Source of the DNA: UBA1127 sp034422455
Lineage (GTDB): Bacteria > Chloroflexota > Dehalococcoidia > Lucifugimonadales > UBA1127
Direction: 5' to 3'
NCBI GenBank assembly: GCA_034422455.1
Contig: DAOUJQ010000001.1
Span: 1-64,000, forward strand
DNA: 64,000 bases
Of the stretch, positions 1 through 9,710 are shown piece after piece (the stretch's first letter is position 1; the number at the start of each line of letters is the position of its first letter). A program made the position numbers and the translations under genes. The notes beneath the pieces were generated by a model that was not told where the DNA came from, searched no databases, and saw nothing but the letters and a program-made list of their open reading frames with translations.

Positions 1-1044
1 GCCGCCCTCCCGGAGCGCATAGTCCTGGACGAGGTGCAGCGCGTCCCCAGTCTCTTCACCTCCATCAAGCTGGAAGTCGACCGCCGCCGCATCCCCGGCC
101 GCTTCGTCCTCACCGGATCCATGAACGTGTTGGCGCTGCCCACGCTGCAGGACTCCCTGGCGGGTCGCCTGGAGACCGTGCAACTGCACCCCTTGACGCA
201 GTGTGAGCTCCACGAGGGTCAGCCCTCCGGGCCCGGTTTTCTTGACGCCCTGTTCGACGGCGGCTTCCCGGTCCGGCCCGCTCCCCGGCTTGGGACCGAG
301 TTGATTGACCGCATCGTCGCGGGTGGCTATCCTCCGGCGCTGGCCCGGCCTGAGGGGCGCAGGCGCGCCAACTGGTACCGCGACTACATCGCCGCCCAGG
401 TCCAACGTGACATTGGCGACATGTCCCGCATCAGGAGTTCGGAGGACCTGCCCCGCATCCTCACCATGGCCGCGACCCAGACTGCGCAGCTCTTCAACCT
501 CAGCAGCCTGTCAGCGCCCTTCGCCCTTTCCCGCCCCACCATTGGGGACTACCTGACGCTGCTGGAGCAGGCCTACCTCCTGGAACGGCTGCCTCCTTGG
601 CACAGCAACTTGGGCAAGCGCCTTCTCAAGACCCCGAAGCTCCACATGGGTGACACGGGCTTCGCCAGCGTCCTCCTGGGCGCTTCGGCGCGCGGGCTTG
701 CGGCCAACCGGACCCTGCTGGGCCAGCTTCTGGAGACGTTCGTCTTTCAGGAACTGCGGCGGCAGGCTACGTGGTATGACGACCCGGTGGCCTTCTTCCA
801 CTATCGCGACAAGGACGGCTATGAGGTGGACGTGGTTATGGAGAGCCGGGGCATGGTGACCGGCGTCGAGGTCAAGGCCGGGGCTACCGTCACATCCTAT
901 GACTTCCGCGGCCTTCGGCGACTGCGAGACGCCGCCGGCGGACGGTTCACTGCCGGGGCCGTCTTCTACGACGGCGAGACCGTCGTCGGGTTCGGGGATG
1001 GCTTCTACGCCGTCCCCGTCCGGCTGCTGTGGGAGGGGCTGTAG
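1..1044 (+). CDS. AAA+ ATPase with DUF4143 C-terminal domain (5' end outside window)
   Basis: The reading frame is open from base 1, so the gene starts upstream and its Walker A is missing here. The first visible residues form a Walker B-like IVLDEVQRVP, followed by a sensor-like FVLTGSMN. The family (AAA_14 plus DUF4143) couples an ATPase to a C-terminal nuclease-like domain. Here the C-terminus has DKDGYEVDVVMES followed by GVEVKAG, which resembles a PD-(D/E)XK core (D, ExK). Such proteins are common solitary genes of unclear role, often near toxin-antitoxin or mobile regions. It ends with TAG, and the next gene is convergent. Family call is firm; biological role is not known. Confidence 0.85.
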   Translation, partial: AALPERIVLDEVQRVPSLFTSIKLEVDRRRIPGRFVLTGSMNVLALPTLQDSLAGRLETVQLHPLTQCELHEGQPSGPGFLDALFDGGFPVRPAPRLGTELIDRIVAGGYPPALARPEGRRRANWYRDYIAAQVQRDIGDMSRIRSSEDLPRILTMAATQTAQLFNLSSLSAPFALSRPTIGDYLTLLEQAYLLERLPPWHSNLGKRLLKTPKLHMGDTGFASVLLGASARGLAANRTLLGQLLETFVFQELRRQATWYDDPVAFFHYRDKDGYEVDVVMESRGMVTGVEVKAGATVTSYDFRGLRRLRDAAGGRFTAGAVFYDGETVVGFGDGFYAVPVRLLWEGL

Positions 1045-1128
1045 CCAGGCGCGGAAGCGCCCGCAGCGGCTTCCGCATCATTAGGCGAGCTCAATGAGCC
1101 TGCGCCGTGTGGCCGGTTGAGTCGGCAA

Positions 1129-1977
1129 TCACCCCCGCTTCATCAGTTCCCACACGATGACGATGGGCAGCCCTTTCACGGCCGCGTCCATCAGGCCAGG
1201 GGCGTGCTCGCCAATGCCCAACGTGGCGACTTCCTCATCACCCCAGATAGGCTCTGCGCATTGGATGACCTCCAAGCCGGCGAATTGGAAAGCCGCAAGG
1301 TAGTCGGAAACTTGGTGGACGTAGTTGCGAGTGAACCCGCTTGAATCATCATCGTCAAAATCCACAGCCTGGGAGCCGAGCATCACCATGAACGGATGAA
1401 CGTCGGAAATCACAACGTGCCCGCCTGGCCGAACTACACGCTCCAGTTCCCGCACGGCAGCCCCAAGTTCGACGCAGTGGGTCAACGCCAGCGTGCAGAC
1501 GGCGACATCCACGGACTGATCCGGCAAGGGCAGCGCGTTCAAATCACCCATCTCGAACCGGGCGGATGGCGCCTTGGCCTTCGCGACGTCCAGCATCTCA
1601 GGAGTGAGGTCGATTCCGACGACCTCGTGCCCGAGCGAGGCCATATAGGCAGCATGTCTGCCAGTGCCGCAGGCGGCGTCAAGGACCACGCCGACCGGGT
1701 ATTGGGAGAGGATCTCATGCACTACAGGTTCCTCCGCCATCACCATGGGATTGCCAGGAGCGTCGTACGCGGCAGCCCACGAAGCATACTGCGCCTGCAC
1801 GGTGCGCTCCTGCGCGAACCACGGCTCGGCCCAGGGCATTTCGTCAAGCTTGCCCGCGATGTCAACGATGCTTTGCGTCGTAGCCCGGACGGTCGTAGGG
1901 TTTACCCAATGGTGGCGGAGGATTGCAAGGCCGTGAAGCCCCAGAACGAAGTCGCCTAACCTGCTGTGCTCAGCCAC
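1129..1977 (-). CDS. Class I SAM-dependent methyltransferase
   Basis: 282 aa. SAM-binding motif I is visible as VLDAACGTGRHAAYMA around residues 100-115, followed by the acidic strand-2 end VVGIDLTPEM and a post-motif GDLNALPLPDQSVDVAVC. This is the Methyltransf_11 (UbiE/COQ5-like) arrangement. I chose the GTG start at 1977 because AAGGAG lies 7 nt upstream on the minus strand. The substrate cannot be read from the sequence; the roughly 90-residue N-terminal extension before motif I is not informative. It is divergent from the MFS gene at 2163, and the 185-bp gap would hold both promoters. Confidence 0.85.
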   Translation of the reverse strand: MAEHSRLGDFVLGLHGLAILRHHWVNPTTVRATTQSIVDIAGKLDEMPWAEPWFAQERTVQAQYASWAAAYDAPGNPMVMAEEPVVHEILSQYPVGVVLDAACGTGRHAAYMASLGHEVVGIDLTPEMLDVAKAKAPSARFEMGDLNALPLPDQSVDVAVCTLALTHCVELGAAVRELERVVRPGGHVVISDVHPFMVMLGSQAVDFDDDDSSGFTRNYVHQVSDYLAAFQFAGLEVIQCAEPIWGDEEVATLGIGEHAPGLMDAAVKGLPIVIVWELMKRG

Positions 1978-2162
1978 GAGTCTTCTCCTTTATCGATTCG
2001 CCTTTTCGCGGGTTGCGCGAATCCGATGAAACTATTGTAGAACGGCATACACCCCTACTCGCAGTCAATCCTCGTCCCCGCTTGTGTTGCGGGCAAACTC
2101 TGCTACAGTCACGGGCACGGTGGCGGGCCGCATGCCGCCGCCCCACCACAAGGAGCAGTCCG

Positions 2163-3401
2163 CTGAAACGCCCAAGGCTCTTCTACGGCTGGATCATCGT
2201 GCTGATAGCCGCCACCGGCGGCGTCTTCACGCTTGGCACCGGCCTGTGGAGCATGGGCGCTTTTGTCATACCGATGGAGGAAGACCTGGGGTGGAACCGC
2301 ACGACGCTCTTCGCCGGCTTGACGATTCGCGCTCTGGCCGCCGGGGCAATGGCCCCCTTCATCGGCCCGGTCTTTGACACACGGAACGGCCCCAGGTACC
2401 TCACCATCGCCTCCGCCTTCATCCTGGGAGTATCGCTCATAGGGATGCGCTGGGTTGACGAGGTCTGGCAATACTACCTGCTCTTCGGCGGCGTTGGTGC
2501 GCTCGCCAACGTGACCAGCGGGATCGTGCTCATCGAGGCAGTCGTCCCCAAGTGGTTCATCCGCCAGAGGGGCCGTGCCGTTGCGATGGCCAGCATGGGA
2601 GGCGTGCTGGGGCCCATCTTTCCGCTGGCCATCCAGTGGGCGATCACAGAATACGGTTGGCGCGACGCCTGGGTCGCAATGGGGCTGGTCTCGGTGGTCG
2701 TCCTGCTGCCGCTGGCGTTCCTGGTCCGCACGCAGCCGGAGGACATGGGGCTCCGGCCCGACGGCGATTCACCTGACGACGTGCGTCAGTCTCGGCGAAA
2801 TGTCCGCGCCGTCGCCCCGGCCGTCGACCTGACCCGCGGGCAGGTGTTCAGGACCGGCTCGTTCTGGATTCTGATCCTCACCTTCAGCATCACCAGCCTG
2901 GGCGTGCAGGGGTTCATCTCCAACTGGCTCCCCTACTTCCAGGACATCGGCTTCAGCGCGACGACGGGCGCCCTCGCGCTGACGGTCTTCGGCATCTTCG
3001 TCCTGCCCGCGCGGTTCCTCTGGGGCTGGCTCGCCGACCTCTACTCCGTGCGCCACCTGCTGCTGATACAGCACATCCTGACGGCGCTGACGGTGGTTCT
3101 GCTGCTGAACATCGGCAACTACACGATGCTGATGGTCTTCGCCGTGCTCGTGGGCCTCGCGTACGGCGGCTACGTGCCGCTGCAGCGCCTCATCTACCCC
3201 ATCTACTACGGCCGTGCGCACCTGGGCGCCATCCGCGGCTCGATGCGTCCCGCCATCACCCTTGCCTCGGCTGCGGGTCCGCTGGTCATCGCCGGGATCT
3301 ACGACATCCAGGGCTCGTACACGGCAGCATTCTGGCTGGTGATGGGAACGTGGCTGGTGGCGGGCCTCCTGTTCCTGCTGGCGCGGCCTCCAAGGTCGTA
3401 G
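2163..3401 (+). CDS. MFS transporter (probable CTG start)
   Basis: About 412 aa, 12 predicted membrane segments, with the family opening KRPRLFYGWIIVLIAA matching the KIFYGWVLV start of the paralogue at 3438-4694. Substrate is unknown; related carriers are often annotated as oxalate/formate or monocarboxylate-type MFS. The frame stays open upstream to about 1923 but that part overlaps the divergent methyltransferase. There is no ATG, GTG or TTG just before the first membrane helix. A strong AAGGAG at 2150-2155 sits 7 nt before CTG at 2163, so CTG is the likely start; the next ATG would delete TM1. It is convergent with its paralogue. Confidence 0.85.
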   Translation: MKRPRLFYGWIIVLIAATGGVFTLGTGLWSMGAFVIPMEEDLGWNRTTLFAGLTIRALAAGAMAPFIGPVFDTRNGPRYLTIASAFILGVSLIGMRWVDEVWQYYLLFGGVGALANVTSGIVLIEAVVPKWFIRQRGRAVAMASMGGVLGPIFPLAIQWAITEYGWRDAWVAMGLVSVVVLLPLAFLVRTQPEDMGLRPDGDSPDDVRQSRRNVRAVAPAVDLTRGQVFRTGSFWILILTFSITSLGVQGFISNWLPYFQDIGFSATTGALALTVFGIFVLPARFLWGWLADLYSVRHLLLIQHILTALTVVLLLNIGNYTMLMVFAVLVGLAYGGYVPLQRLIYPIYYGRAHLGAIRGSMRPAITLASAAGPLVIAGIYDIQGSYTAAFWLVMGTWLVAGLLFLLARPPRS

Positions 3402-3437
3402 GCTACGTCGAGCGACCACCCCACCGGGCGGTGCGGC

Positions 3438-4694
3438 CTACGCCCTCTGCCGCGCCGGCGGCTTGGCCAGCATGATGACGAGCCCCGTCACCGCGAAGCC
3501 GATCATGACCAGCACGAAGCTCCAGTAGTACGAGCCGTGCAGGTCGTAGATGGCCGCGACAAAGATGGGACCGACGGCCCCCGAGAACCCGTTGAAGGGA
3601 CGCATCAGGCCCGTGATGGCGCCCAGGTGGTTCCTTCCGAAGTAGTTGGCGATGAGCAGTGGCCGGAGGATGAATGAGCCGCCCATGGTCACGCCGAACA
3701 CGATCATGAACGTCATGAGCATCGGCAGTCCCGTGACGTAGATGAGCAGCAGTACGCTGGACGCCGTCAGCAACGACTGGACGACGATGAGCCACCGCAC
3801 CGTGAACCGGTCGCCCAGCATGCCCCAGAACGGGCGGACGCTGACGGAGCAGATGCCGTAGACCATGATGGCAAAGGCGCCGACCGCCGTCGCAAAGCCG
3901 ACGTCCTGCAGGTACGGGATCCAGTTGACCTGGAACCCCCGCTGCCCCAGCCCGCCCAGCGCGTACCCGAGGATGATGAGCCAGAACGCTGGGCTTCGGA
4001 GCGCCTCGCCGCGGGTAAGGCTCCGCTCGTCGGGGGGTCGAGCGGGCGCCGCCGCCTGCGACGGCTCCTCCGGCGGCGTCTCCTCGCCGTCGGGCAGCAG
4101 GCCCATGTCCTCCGGCCTCGTGCGGACGAGGAACGACAGCGGCGCGAGGACAAGGATGGCGGCTGCCCCAAGGATGAGCCATGTGTCGCGCCAGCCCACC
4201 GCCGTCATGATGGCATGGAGCGTCAGCGGGGCCAGCAGGGGGCCCATGCCGCCGCCCATGACGGCGATGCCCAGCGCTTTGCCTCGCTTGCGCACGAACC
4301 ACTTGGGCAGGATCGCCTGCACCAGGGTCTCGCCCAACCCCAGGCTGCCGATGGAGGCCAGCACGCCGAAGAACAGGTAGTACTCCCACAGGCTGTCCAC
4401 CCACTTGAGCGTGATCAGCGAGAGCCCGAGGATGATGGCCCCGCCCAGCATGAGCCGCCGCGGGCCCGTGGTGGTGTCCCGGAACGGGCCGACGATGGGG
4501 GACAGCAGCGCCGCCACGCCCGTGTACACGGTCAGCGCGCCGAAGAAGGCTGTCCTCGACCACTCCAGCTCTTCCGTCATGGGCTTGGCGAACACGGTGA
4601 GCGCCCACGTTCCGACGCCCGTGTTGAAGCCGCCGCTGATGAGCGCGACGCCGACCAGCACCCAGCCGTAGAAGATCTTGCGCTCTCTGCGCAC
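3438..4694 (-). CDS. MFS transporter
   Basis: About 418 aa, 12 predicted transmembrane helices, with a central hydrophilic loop (PDGEETPPEEPSQ region) between the two six-helix halves. It is clearly paralogous to the carrier encoded at 2163-3401: shared FYGW near the N-terminus, WVDSLWEYYLFFG, LVRTRPEDMGLLPDG and a similar C-terminal AKPPA tail. The frame is open up to 4811, but the homology begins at the GTG at 4694 (TTG at 4697 is the alternative), with GGCGGAG just upstream. The two genes converge with only 36 bp between stops. Substrate not identifiable; the organic-anion carrier class is the best guess. Confidence 0.85.
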   Translation of the reverse strand: MRRERKIFYGWVLVGVALISGGFNTGVGTWALTVFAKPMTEELEWSRTAFFGALTVYTGVAALLSPIVGPFRDTTTGPRRLMLGGAIILGLSLITLKWVDSLWEYYLFFGVLASIGSLGLGETLVQAILPKWFVRKRGKALGIAVMGGGMGPLLAPLTLHAIMTAVGWRDTWLILGAAAILVLAPLSFLVRTRPEDMGLLPDGEETPPEEPSQAAAPARPPDERSLTRGEALRSPAFWLIILGYALGGLGQRGFQVNWIPYLQDVGFATAVGAFAIMVYGICSVSVRPFWGMLGDRFTVRWLIVVQSLLTASSVLLLIYVTGLPMLMTFMIVFGVTMGGSFILRPLLIANYFGRNHLGAITGLMRPFNGFSGAVGPIFVAAIYDLHGSYYWSFVLVMIGFAVTGLVIMLAKPPARQRA

Positions 4695-5102
4695 CAAGCT
4701 CCGCCGCCCTTCTTCTGCTATAGCCAGAGTCGATAGCCGGAACCTTACCACCAAACCGCAGGAGGTGACACCGTTCGTTTGCGAACAGGGCGTCATTTGG
4801 TGCGAGAGCACTCTCCCAATGGGGATGTAGCTATAGCGGAAGGCTGATTCCCGCCTGATTTTGTTGCAATTTTGTTATGCCGCTTGCATTCGCGCCTTTT
4901 TTCACGAATAATGTGCGTCTATAGCGCCGGGGCGCGCTCGCGGGCGTTGACCGTCGCATCTGCGTTGTGTAGAATCGCTGCTTTTACGGATAGGTCAACG
5001 GTCAAGGGAGCCAGGGGACGAATGTTATTCCGGTTTCGACACCGGAATGGCGAATTACCCACAAGCAGAGAGGCCCTGCCGCCGTTTTCGGAGAGAGGAT
5101 GC
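4695..5102. other. Intergenic region upstream of gltB
   Basis: A 408-bp spacer between the divergent MFS gene and gltB. The part at 4840-4910 is AT-richer. It contains the strong promoter at 4947-4975 and an untranslated leader of roughly 120 nt before the gltB start. The leader has two GGTCAA-type words (4995-5013), which could be regulator contacts. No conserved riboswitch fold was recognised. Reading frames that extend gltB upstream through this region start before the promoter and are not credible. Confidence 0.5.
4947..4975 (+). promoter_or_regulatory. gltBD promoter
   Basis: -35 TTGACC at 4947-4952, a 17-nt spacer, and -10 TAGAAT at 4970-4975. This is a near-ideal housekeeping-sigma promoter in the right place and orientation for gltB. 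Confidence 0.75.
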
Positions 5103-8100
5103 ATGGTTAGGGGGAAGGACATTAGCCGTCGCCGCTACCTCCAGCAGTTGGAGGCGGCCCAGCGAGCTGCGGCCGAGCGTGGGCTGTACTCCCCTGCGCA
5201 CGAGCATGATTCATGCGGCGTGGGCATGGTCGCCAACATCCGCGGCAACCGCTCCCACACCATCATCCAGCAGGGCATAGAGGTGCTCATCAACCTGGAG
5301 CACCGCGGCGCGGAGTGCTGCGACCCGGAAACCGGCGACGGCTCCGGCATCCTGTTCCAGGTCCCGGACGCCTTCTTCCAGCGTCACGCCCACTCCCTGG
5401 GCGTCGCCTTGCCGAAGGAAGGCGAGTACGGCGTGGGCATGGTCTTCCTGCCCCAGGACGAGCGTACCCGCACCGAGTGCGAGACCGTCATCCGGCAGAC
5501 CGTCGAGGCCGAGGGGCAGCGCTTCCTCGGCTGGCGCGACGTCCCCGTCGACGACACGGTCATCGGCTGGCTGGCGCGCACGCGGCAGCCCGTCATCCGG
5601 CAGTTCTTCGTCGGCAAGAGCGAGAGCATCCCCGATGCGGTCGCCTTCGAGCGCAAGCTCTACGTCATCCGCCGCGTCATCGAGCAGGCGTGCTTCGAGC
5701 GCAAGCTCGGCGACGGCGAGAACTTCTATGTTTGCAGCCTCTCCTGCAACCGCATCATCTACAAGGGCTTGATGAAGGCGTCGCAGATGTCGGCCTTCTA
5801 CCTGGATATGCAGGAGCCGGAGGTCGAGAGCGCCTTCGCCATGGTGCACTCGCGCTTCAGCACCAACACCCTCGGCGCGTGGCCGCTTGCGCACCCGTAC
5901 CGCATGATCTGCCACAACGGCGAGATAAACACGCTCCGCGGCAACATCAACTTCATGCACGCCCGTTCGGCCCTCTTCAACTCGCCGTTGTTCGGCGACG
6001 ACATGGAGAAGCTGAAGCCCATCATCGGCGACGGCCAGAGCGACACGGCCAGCCTGGACAACGCGCTTGAGCTCCTGTGCAGCACCGGCCGCTGGCTCCC
6101 CCATGCAATGCTCATGCTCATCCCCGAGGCGTGGGGCGACCACATCCCGATGCCCCAGGAGAAGCGCGACTTCTACGAGTACCACGCCTGCCTGATGGAG
6201 CCGTGGGACGGCCCCGCCATGGTCGCCTTTAGCGACGGCCACAGCATCGGCGCCATCCTGGACCGGAACGGCCTCCGGCCCATGCGCTATCTCGTCACCA
6301 ACGACGACCTGCTGGTCATGGCGTCCGAGACCGGCGTCCTCAGCGTGCCGCCCGACCAGGTGCGCTTCAAGGCCCGCCTGCAGCCCGGCAACATGTTCTA
6401 CATCGACTTCGACCAGGGCCGCATCATCGACGACTCGGAGATCAAGCACACCCTCGCCTCGCGGCAGCCCTACGGCGAGTGGCTGCGGGAGAACGTCGTC
6501 GACCTGGAGTCCCTGCCGGAGCCGCAGCACGTCCACGGCAACGACTTCGACACGCTCATCGAGCGCCAGCGGGCATTCGGCTACACCACGGAGGAGTTGG
6601 GCATCCTCATGCAGCCCATGGGCGAGACCGGCCAGGAGCCCGTCGGCTCCATGGGCAATGACGCGGCCCTCGCCATCCTGTCGGACCGGCCGCAGCCGCT
6701 GTTCAACTACTTCAAGCAGCTGTTTGCGCAGGTCACCAACCCGCCCCTTGACGCCATCCGGGAGGAGCTGGTGACCTCCGTCGTCACCTTTGTCGGCTCC
6801 GAGCAGAACCTGTTCGAGGAGACGCCGCTCCACTGCCGGCAGCTCCGCATCCAGGAGCCTATCCTCACGAACGACGAGCTGGAGCGCATCCGCGCCGCCG
6901 ACCAGCCCAGCGTGAAGGCCGCCACCATCTCCACCATCTTCCGCGCCGACGGCAGCGACGGCGGGCTGCAGGAGGCCATCGAGCGCGTCCGGCGGCAGGC
7001 GTCGCGTGACATTGCCGACGGCTGCACCATCCTCGTCCTCAGCGACCGGGGCGTGAACGCGGACTACGCCCCCATCCCGAGCCTGCTGGCCGTCTCGGCC
7101 GTGCACCACCACCTCATCCGTGAGGGCACCCGGGTCAAGGTCGGCCTCGTGCTTGAGACCGGCGAGCCGAGGGAGACGCACCACTACTCCGCCCTCATCG
7201 GTTATGGCGCGGGCGCGATCAATCCCTACCTCGCTCTGGAGACCATCGCCGGGCTGGTGGAAGAGGGCCGCATCGAGGGCCTCACCGCCGACCAGGCGCA
7301 GTACAACTACGTCAAGGCCGTCCACAAGGGCGTCATCAAGGTCATGTCCAAGATGGGCATCTCCACGGTGCAGAGCTACCGGGGCGCCCAGGTATTCGAG
7401 GCCATCGGCCTGAGCAAGGAGCTGGTCGACGAGTACTTCACGTGGACGTCCTCGCGCATCGGCGGCCTGACGCTGGAGTCGCTGGAGGAAGAGGTCGTGC
7501 GGCGGCACCGCCGCGCCTACCCGGAGCACCGGCCCGTGGGCGTCCTCGACCTGGAGAGCCCGGGCGTCTACTACTGGCGCCGCAACGGCGAGGAGCACAT
7601 GTGGAACCCGGACTCCATCTCCAAGCTGCAGCACGCCTCTCAGCTCAACTCTCGCACGCTGTACGACGAGTTCGCCGTGCTAGCCAACGAGGAGGAGTCG
7701 CACCGCAAGACCCTGCGCGGCCTGCTGAAGCTCAGGCCGGCCGACGGCGGCCCCATCCCGCTCGACGATGTTGAACCCGCTTCCGAGATCCTGAAGCGGT
7801 TTGCGACGGGCGGCATCTCCCTCGGCTCCATCAGCCGCGAAGCCCACGAGGCGCTGGCCATCGCTATGAACCGCGTCGGCGGTCGCAGCAACACCGGCGA
7901 GGGCGGCGAGGACCCGTCGCGCTACGTGCTCGACCCCAACGGCGACTCCCGCAACAGCGCAATCAAGCAGGTGGCGTCGGGCCGCTTCGGCGTGACCACG
8001 GAGTACCTGGTCAACGCCAGGGACCTGCAGATCAAGATCGCCCAGGGCGCCAAGCCCGGCGAGGGCGGTCAGCTCCCCGGCCACAAGGTCAGCGACTACA

Positions 8101-9710
8101 TCGGGTGGATACGGCACACCACGCCCGGCGTGGAGCTCATCTCGCCGCCGCCGCACCACGACATCTACTCGATCGAGGACATCGCGCAGCTCATCCATGA
8201 CCTGAAGACGGCGAACCAGGACGCGCGCATCCACGTGAAGCTCGTGGCCGAGGTGGGCGTCGGCACCGTCGCCGCCGGCGTGGCCAAGGCCAAGGCCGAC
8301 GTCGTCCTCATCAGCGGCGACAGCGGCGGCACCGGCGCGTCACCCGAGTCGTCCATCAAGCACGCGGGCATCGCGTGGGAGCTGGGGCTGGCCGAGACGC
8401 AGCAGGTGCTCGTAGCCAACGACCTGCGGAGCCGCATCGTCGTGCAGACGGACGGGCAGATCAAGACCGGCCGCGACGTGGCCATCGCCGCGCTGCTCGG
8501 CGCCGACGAGTTCGGCGTCGCGACGGCGGCCCTCATCACCCTCGGCTGCATCTACCTGCGCAAGTGCCACCTGAACCTCTGCTCCGTGGGCATCGCCACT
8601 CAGGATGAGGAGCTGCGGAAGCGGTTCGCGGGCGACCCGCAGCACCTGGTCAACTACTTCAACTTCATGGCGGAAGACCTGCGGCAGATCATGGCGGAGA
8701 TGGGCTTCCGCACCGTCAACGAGATGATCGGCCGCACGGACCGGCTGGACTGGAGCGGCGCCCAGGAGCACTGGAAGGCAAAGGGCCTGGACCTGAGCGC
8801 GATGCTGCACCGGGCCGAGACCATCCCGTCCATGGGGTCAGGCTCCGGGACGTACCAGTGCGACATGCAGGACCACAAGCTGGAGCTGTCGGTTGACCAC
8901 GAGCTCATCCGCCAGGCCGAGCCGGCGATCGCGCGCCGCGAGCCCGTCGAGATCGTCCTGCCCGTGACCAACGCCGACCGCGCCGTGGGCGCCATGCTCG
9001 CGGGACACGTCACCAAGCTCTTCGGCAGCGAGGGCCTGCCGCAGGACACCATCTCCGTGCGGTTCACCGGCTCCGCCGGCCAGAGCTTCGGCGCGTTTCT
9101 GTCGCGCGGCATCACGCTCTACCTCGAGGGCGACTCCAACGACTACCTCGGCAAGGGCCTGTGCGACGGCCGCATCGTCGTGGTGCCGCCGGCGGACTCA
9201 CCGTTCACGCCCGAGGAGAACGTCATCGTCGGCAACGTGTTGCTCTACGGCGCGACGGGCGGCGACCTCTACGTCCGCGGCGTCGCCGGCGAGCGGTTCG
9301 CCGTGCGCAACAGCGGCGCGAACGCCGTCATCGAGGGCGTGGGCGACCACGGCTGCGAGTACATGACCGGCGGGCGCGTCGTCGTGCTTGGCCCCACCGG
9401 CCGCAACTTCGGCGCGGGCATGAGCGGCGGCATCGCCTACGTGCTCGACGAGGCGGGCGACTTCGCCGACCGCTGCAACCTGGACATGGTCGAGCTTGGC
9501 CCCGTGCAGGAGGAGTCGGACCTCGCGACGGTCCGGCTGCTCGTCGAGAACCAGGCCCAGCTCACCGGCAGCGCCCGCGCCCGCATGGTGCTGGACACCT
9601 GGGACACCGTGATCGAGCGCTTCGTGCGCGTCATGCCCCATGCCTACAAGGCCGTCCTGGAGCGCGAGCGTCAGCAGACCGCATCCTCTGACGTGGTGGC
9701 GCATGGGTAA
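5103..9710 (+). CDS. gltB: Glutamate synthase, large (alpha) subunit
   Basis: About 1535 aa, the usual length. It makes glutamate from 2-oxoglutarate and glutamine-derived ammonia as the partner of GltD. Domains in order: class II glutamine amidotransferase beginning at Cys38 in HDSCGVGM (the preceding 37 residues are the expected cleaved propeptide), central domain, FMN-binding synthase domain with the GGTGASP signature, and C-terminal GxGxG domain. The 3Fe-4S cysteines are present as C1149, C1155 and C1160 in CIYLRKCHLNLC. The ATG at 5103 follows GGAGAGAGG; the frame runs further upstream but there it crosses the promoter. The stop overlaps the gltD start by 8 bp. Confidence 0.97.
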   Translation: MVRGKDISRRRYLQQLEAAQRAAAERGLYSPAHEHDSCGVGMVANIRGNRSHTIIQQGIEVLINLEHRGAECCDPETGDGSGILFQVPDAFFQRHAHSLGVALPKEGEYGVGMVFLPQDERTRTECETVIRQTVEAEGQRFLGWRDVPVDDTVIGWLARTRQPVIRQFFVGKSESIPDAVAFERKLYVIRRVIEQACFERKLGDGENFYVCSLSCNRIIYKGLMKASQMSAFYLDMQEPEVESAFAMVHSRFSTNTLGAWPLAHPYRMICHNGEINTLRGNINFMHARSALFNSPLFGDDMEKLKPIIGDGQSDTASLDNALELLCSTGRWLPHAMLMLIPEAWGDHIPMPQEKRDFYEYHACLMEPWDGPAMVAFSDGHSIGAILDRNGLRPMRYLVTNDDLLVMASETGVLSVPPDQVRFKARLQPGNMFYIDFDQGRIIDDSEIKHTLASRQPYGEWLRENVVDLESLPEPQHVHGNDFDTLIERQRAFGYTTEELGILMQPMGETGQEPVGSMGNDAALAILSDRPQPLFNYFKQLFAQVTNPPLDAIREELVTSVVTFVGSEQNLFEETPLHCRQLRIQEPILTNDELERIRAADQPSVKAATISTIFRADGSDGGLQEAIERVRRQASRDIADGCTILVLSDRGVNADYAPIPSLLAVSAVHHHLIREGTRVKVGLVLETGEPRETHHYSALIGYGAGAINPYLALETIAGLVEEGRIEGLTADQAQYNYVKAVHKGVIKVMSKMGISTVQSYRGAQVFEAIGLSKELVDEYFTWTSSRIGGLTLESLEEEVVRRHRRAYPEHRPVGVLDLESPGVYYWRRNGEEHMWNPDSISKLQHASQLNSRTLYDEFAVLANEEESHRKTLRGLLKLRPADGGPIPLDDVEPASEILKRFATGGISLGSISREAHEALAIAMNRVGGRSNTGEGGEDPSRYVLDPNGDSRNSAIKQVASGRFGVTTEYLVNARDLQIKIAQGAKPGEGGQLPGHKVSDYIGWIRHTTPGVELISPPPHHDIYSIEDIAQLIHDLKTANQDARIHVKLVAEVGVGTVAAGVAKAKADVVLISGDSGGTGASPESSIKHAGIAWELGLAETQQVLVANDLRSRIVVQTDGQIKTGRDVAIAALLGADEFGVATAALITLGCIYLRKCHLNLCSVGIATQDEELRKRFAGDPQHLVNYFNFMAEDLRQIMAEMGFRTVNEMIGRTDRLDWSGAQEHWKAKGLDLSAMLHRAETIPSMGSGSGTYQCDMQDHKLELSVDHELIRQAEPAIARREPVEIVLPVTNADRAVGAMLAGHVTKLFGSEGLPQDTISVRFTGSAGQSFGAFLSRGITLYLEGDSNDYLGKGLCDGRIVVVPPADSPFTPEENVIVGNVLLYGATGGDLYVRGVAGERFAVRNSGANAVIEGVGDHGCEYMTGGRVVVLGPTGRNFGAGMSGGIAYVLDEAGDFADRCNLDMVELGPVQEESDLATVRLLVENQAQLTGSARARMVLDTWDTVIERFVRVMPHAYKAVLERERQQTASSDVVAHG

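Noticed and set aside
1923..2162. Upstream extension of the first MFS gene
   Set aside because: It overlaps the start of the divergent methyltransferase and has no family similarity.
4872..5102. Upstream extension of gltB
   Set aside because: The frame crosses a strong promoter, and the conserved part starts at the ATG with RBS at 5103.
4976..5102. Glutamine or glnA-type riboswitch in the gltB leader
   Set aside because: No recognisable conserved core of known glutamine-responsive RNA motifs could be matched by eye.
5211..7634. An 807-codon open frame on the minus strand inside gltB
   Set aside because: Exact antisense of a highly conserved gene; product is Val/Ala/Asp/Arg-rich low complexity, as expected from GC-rich antisense.
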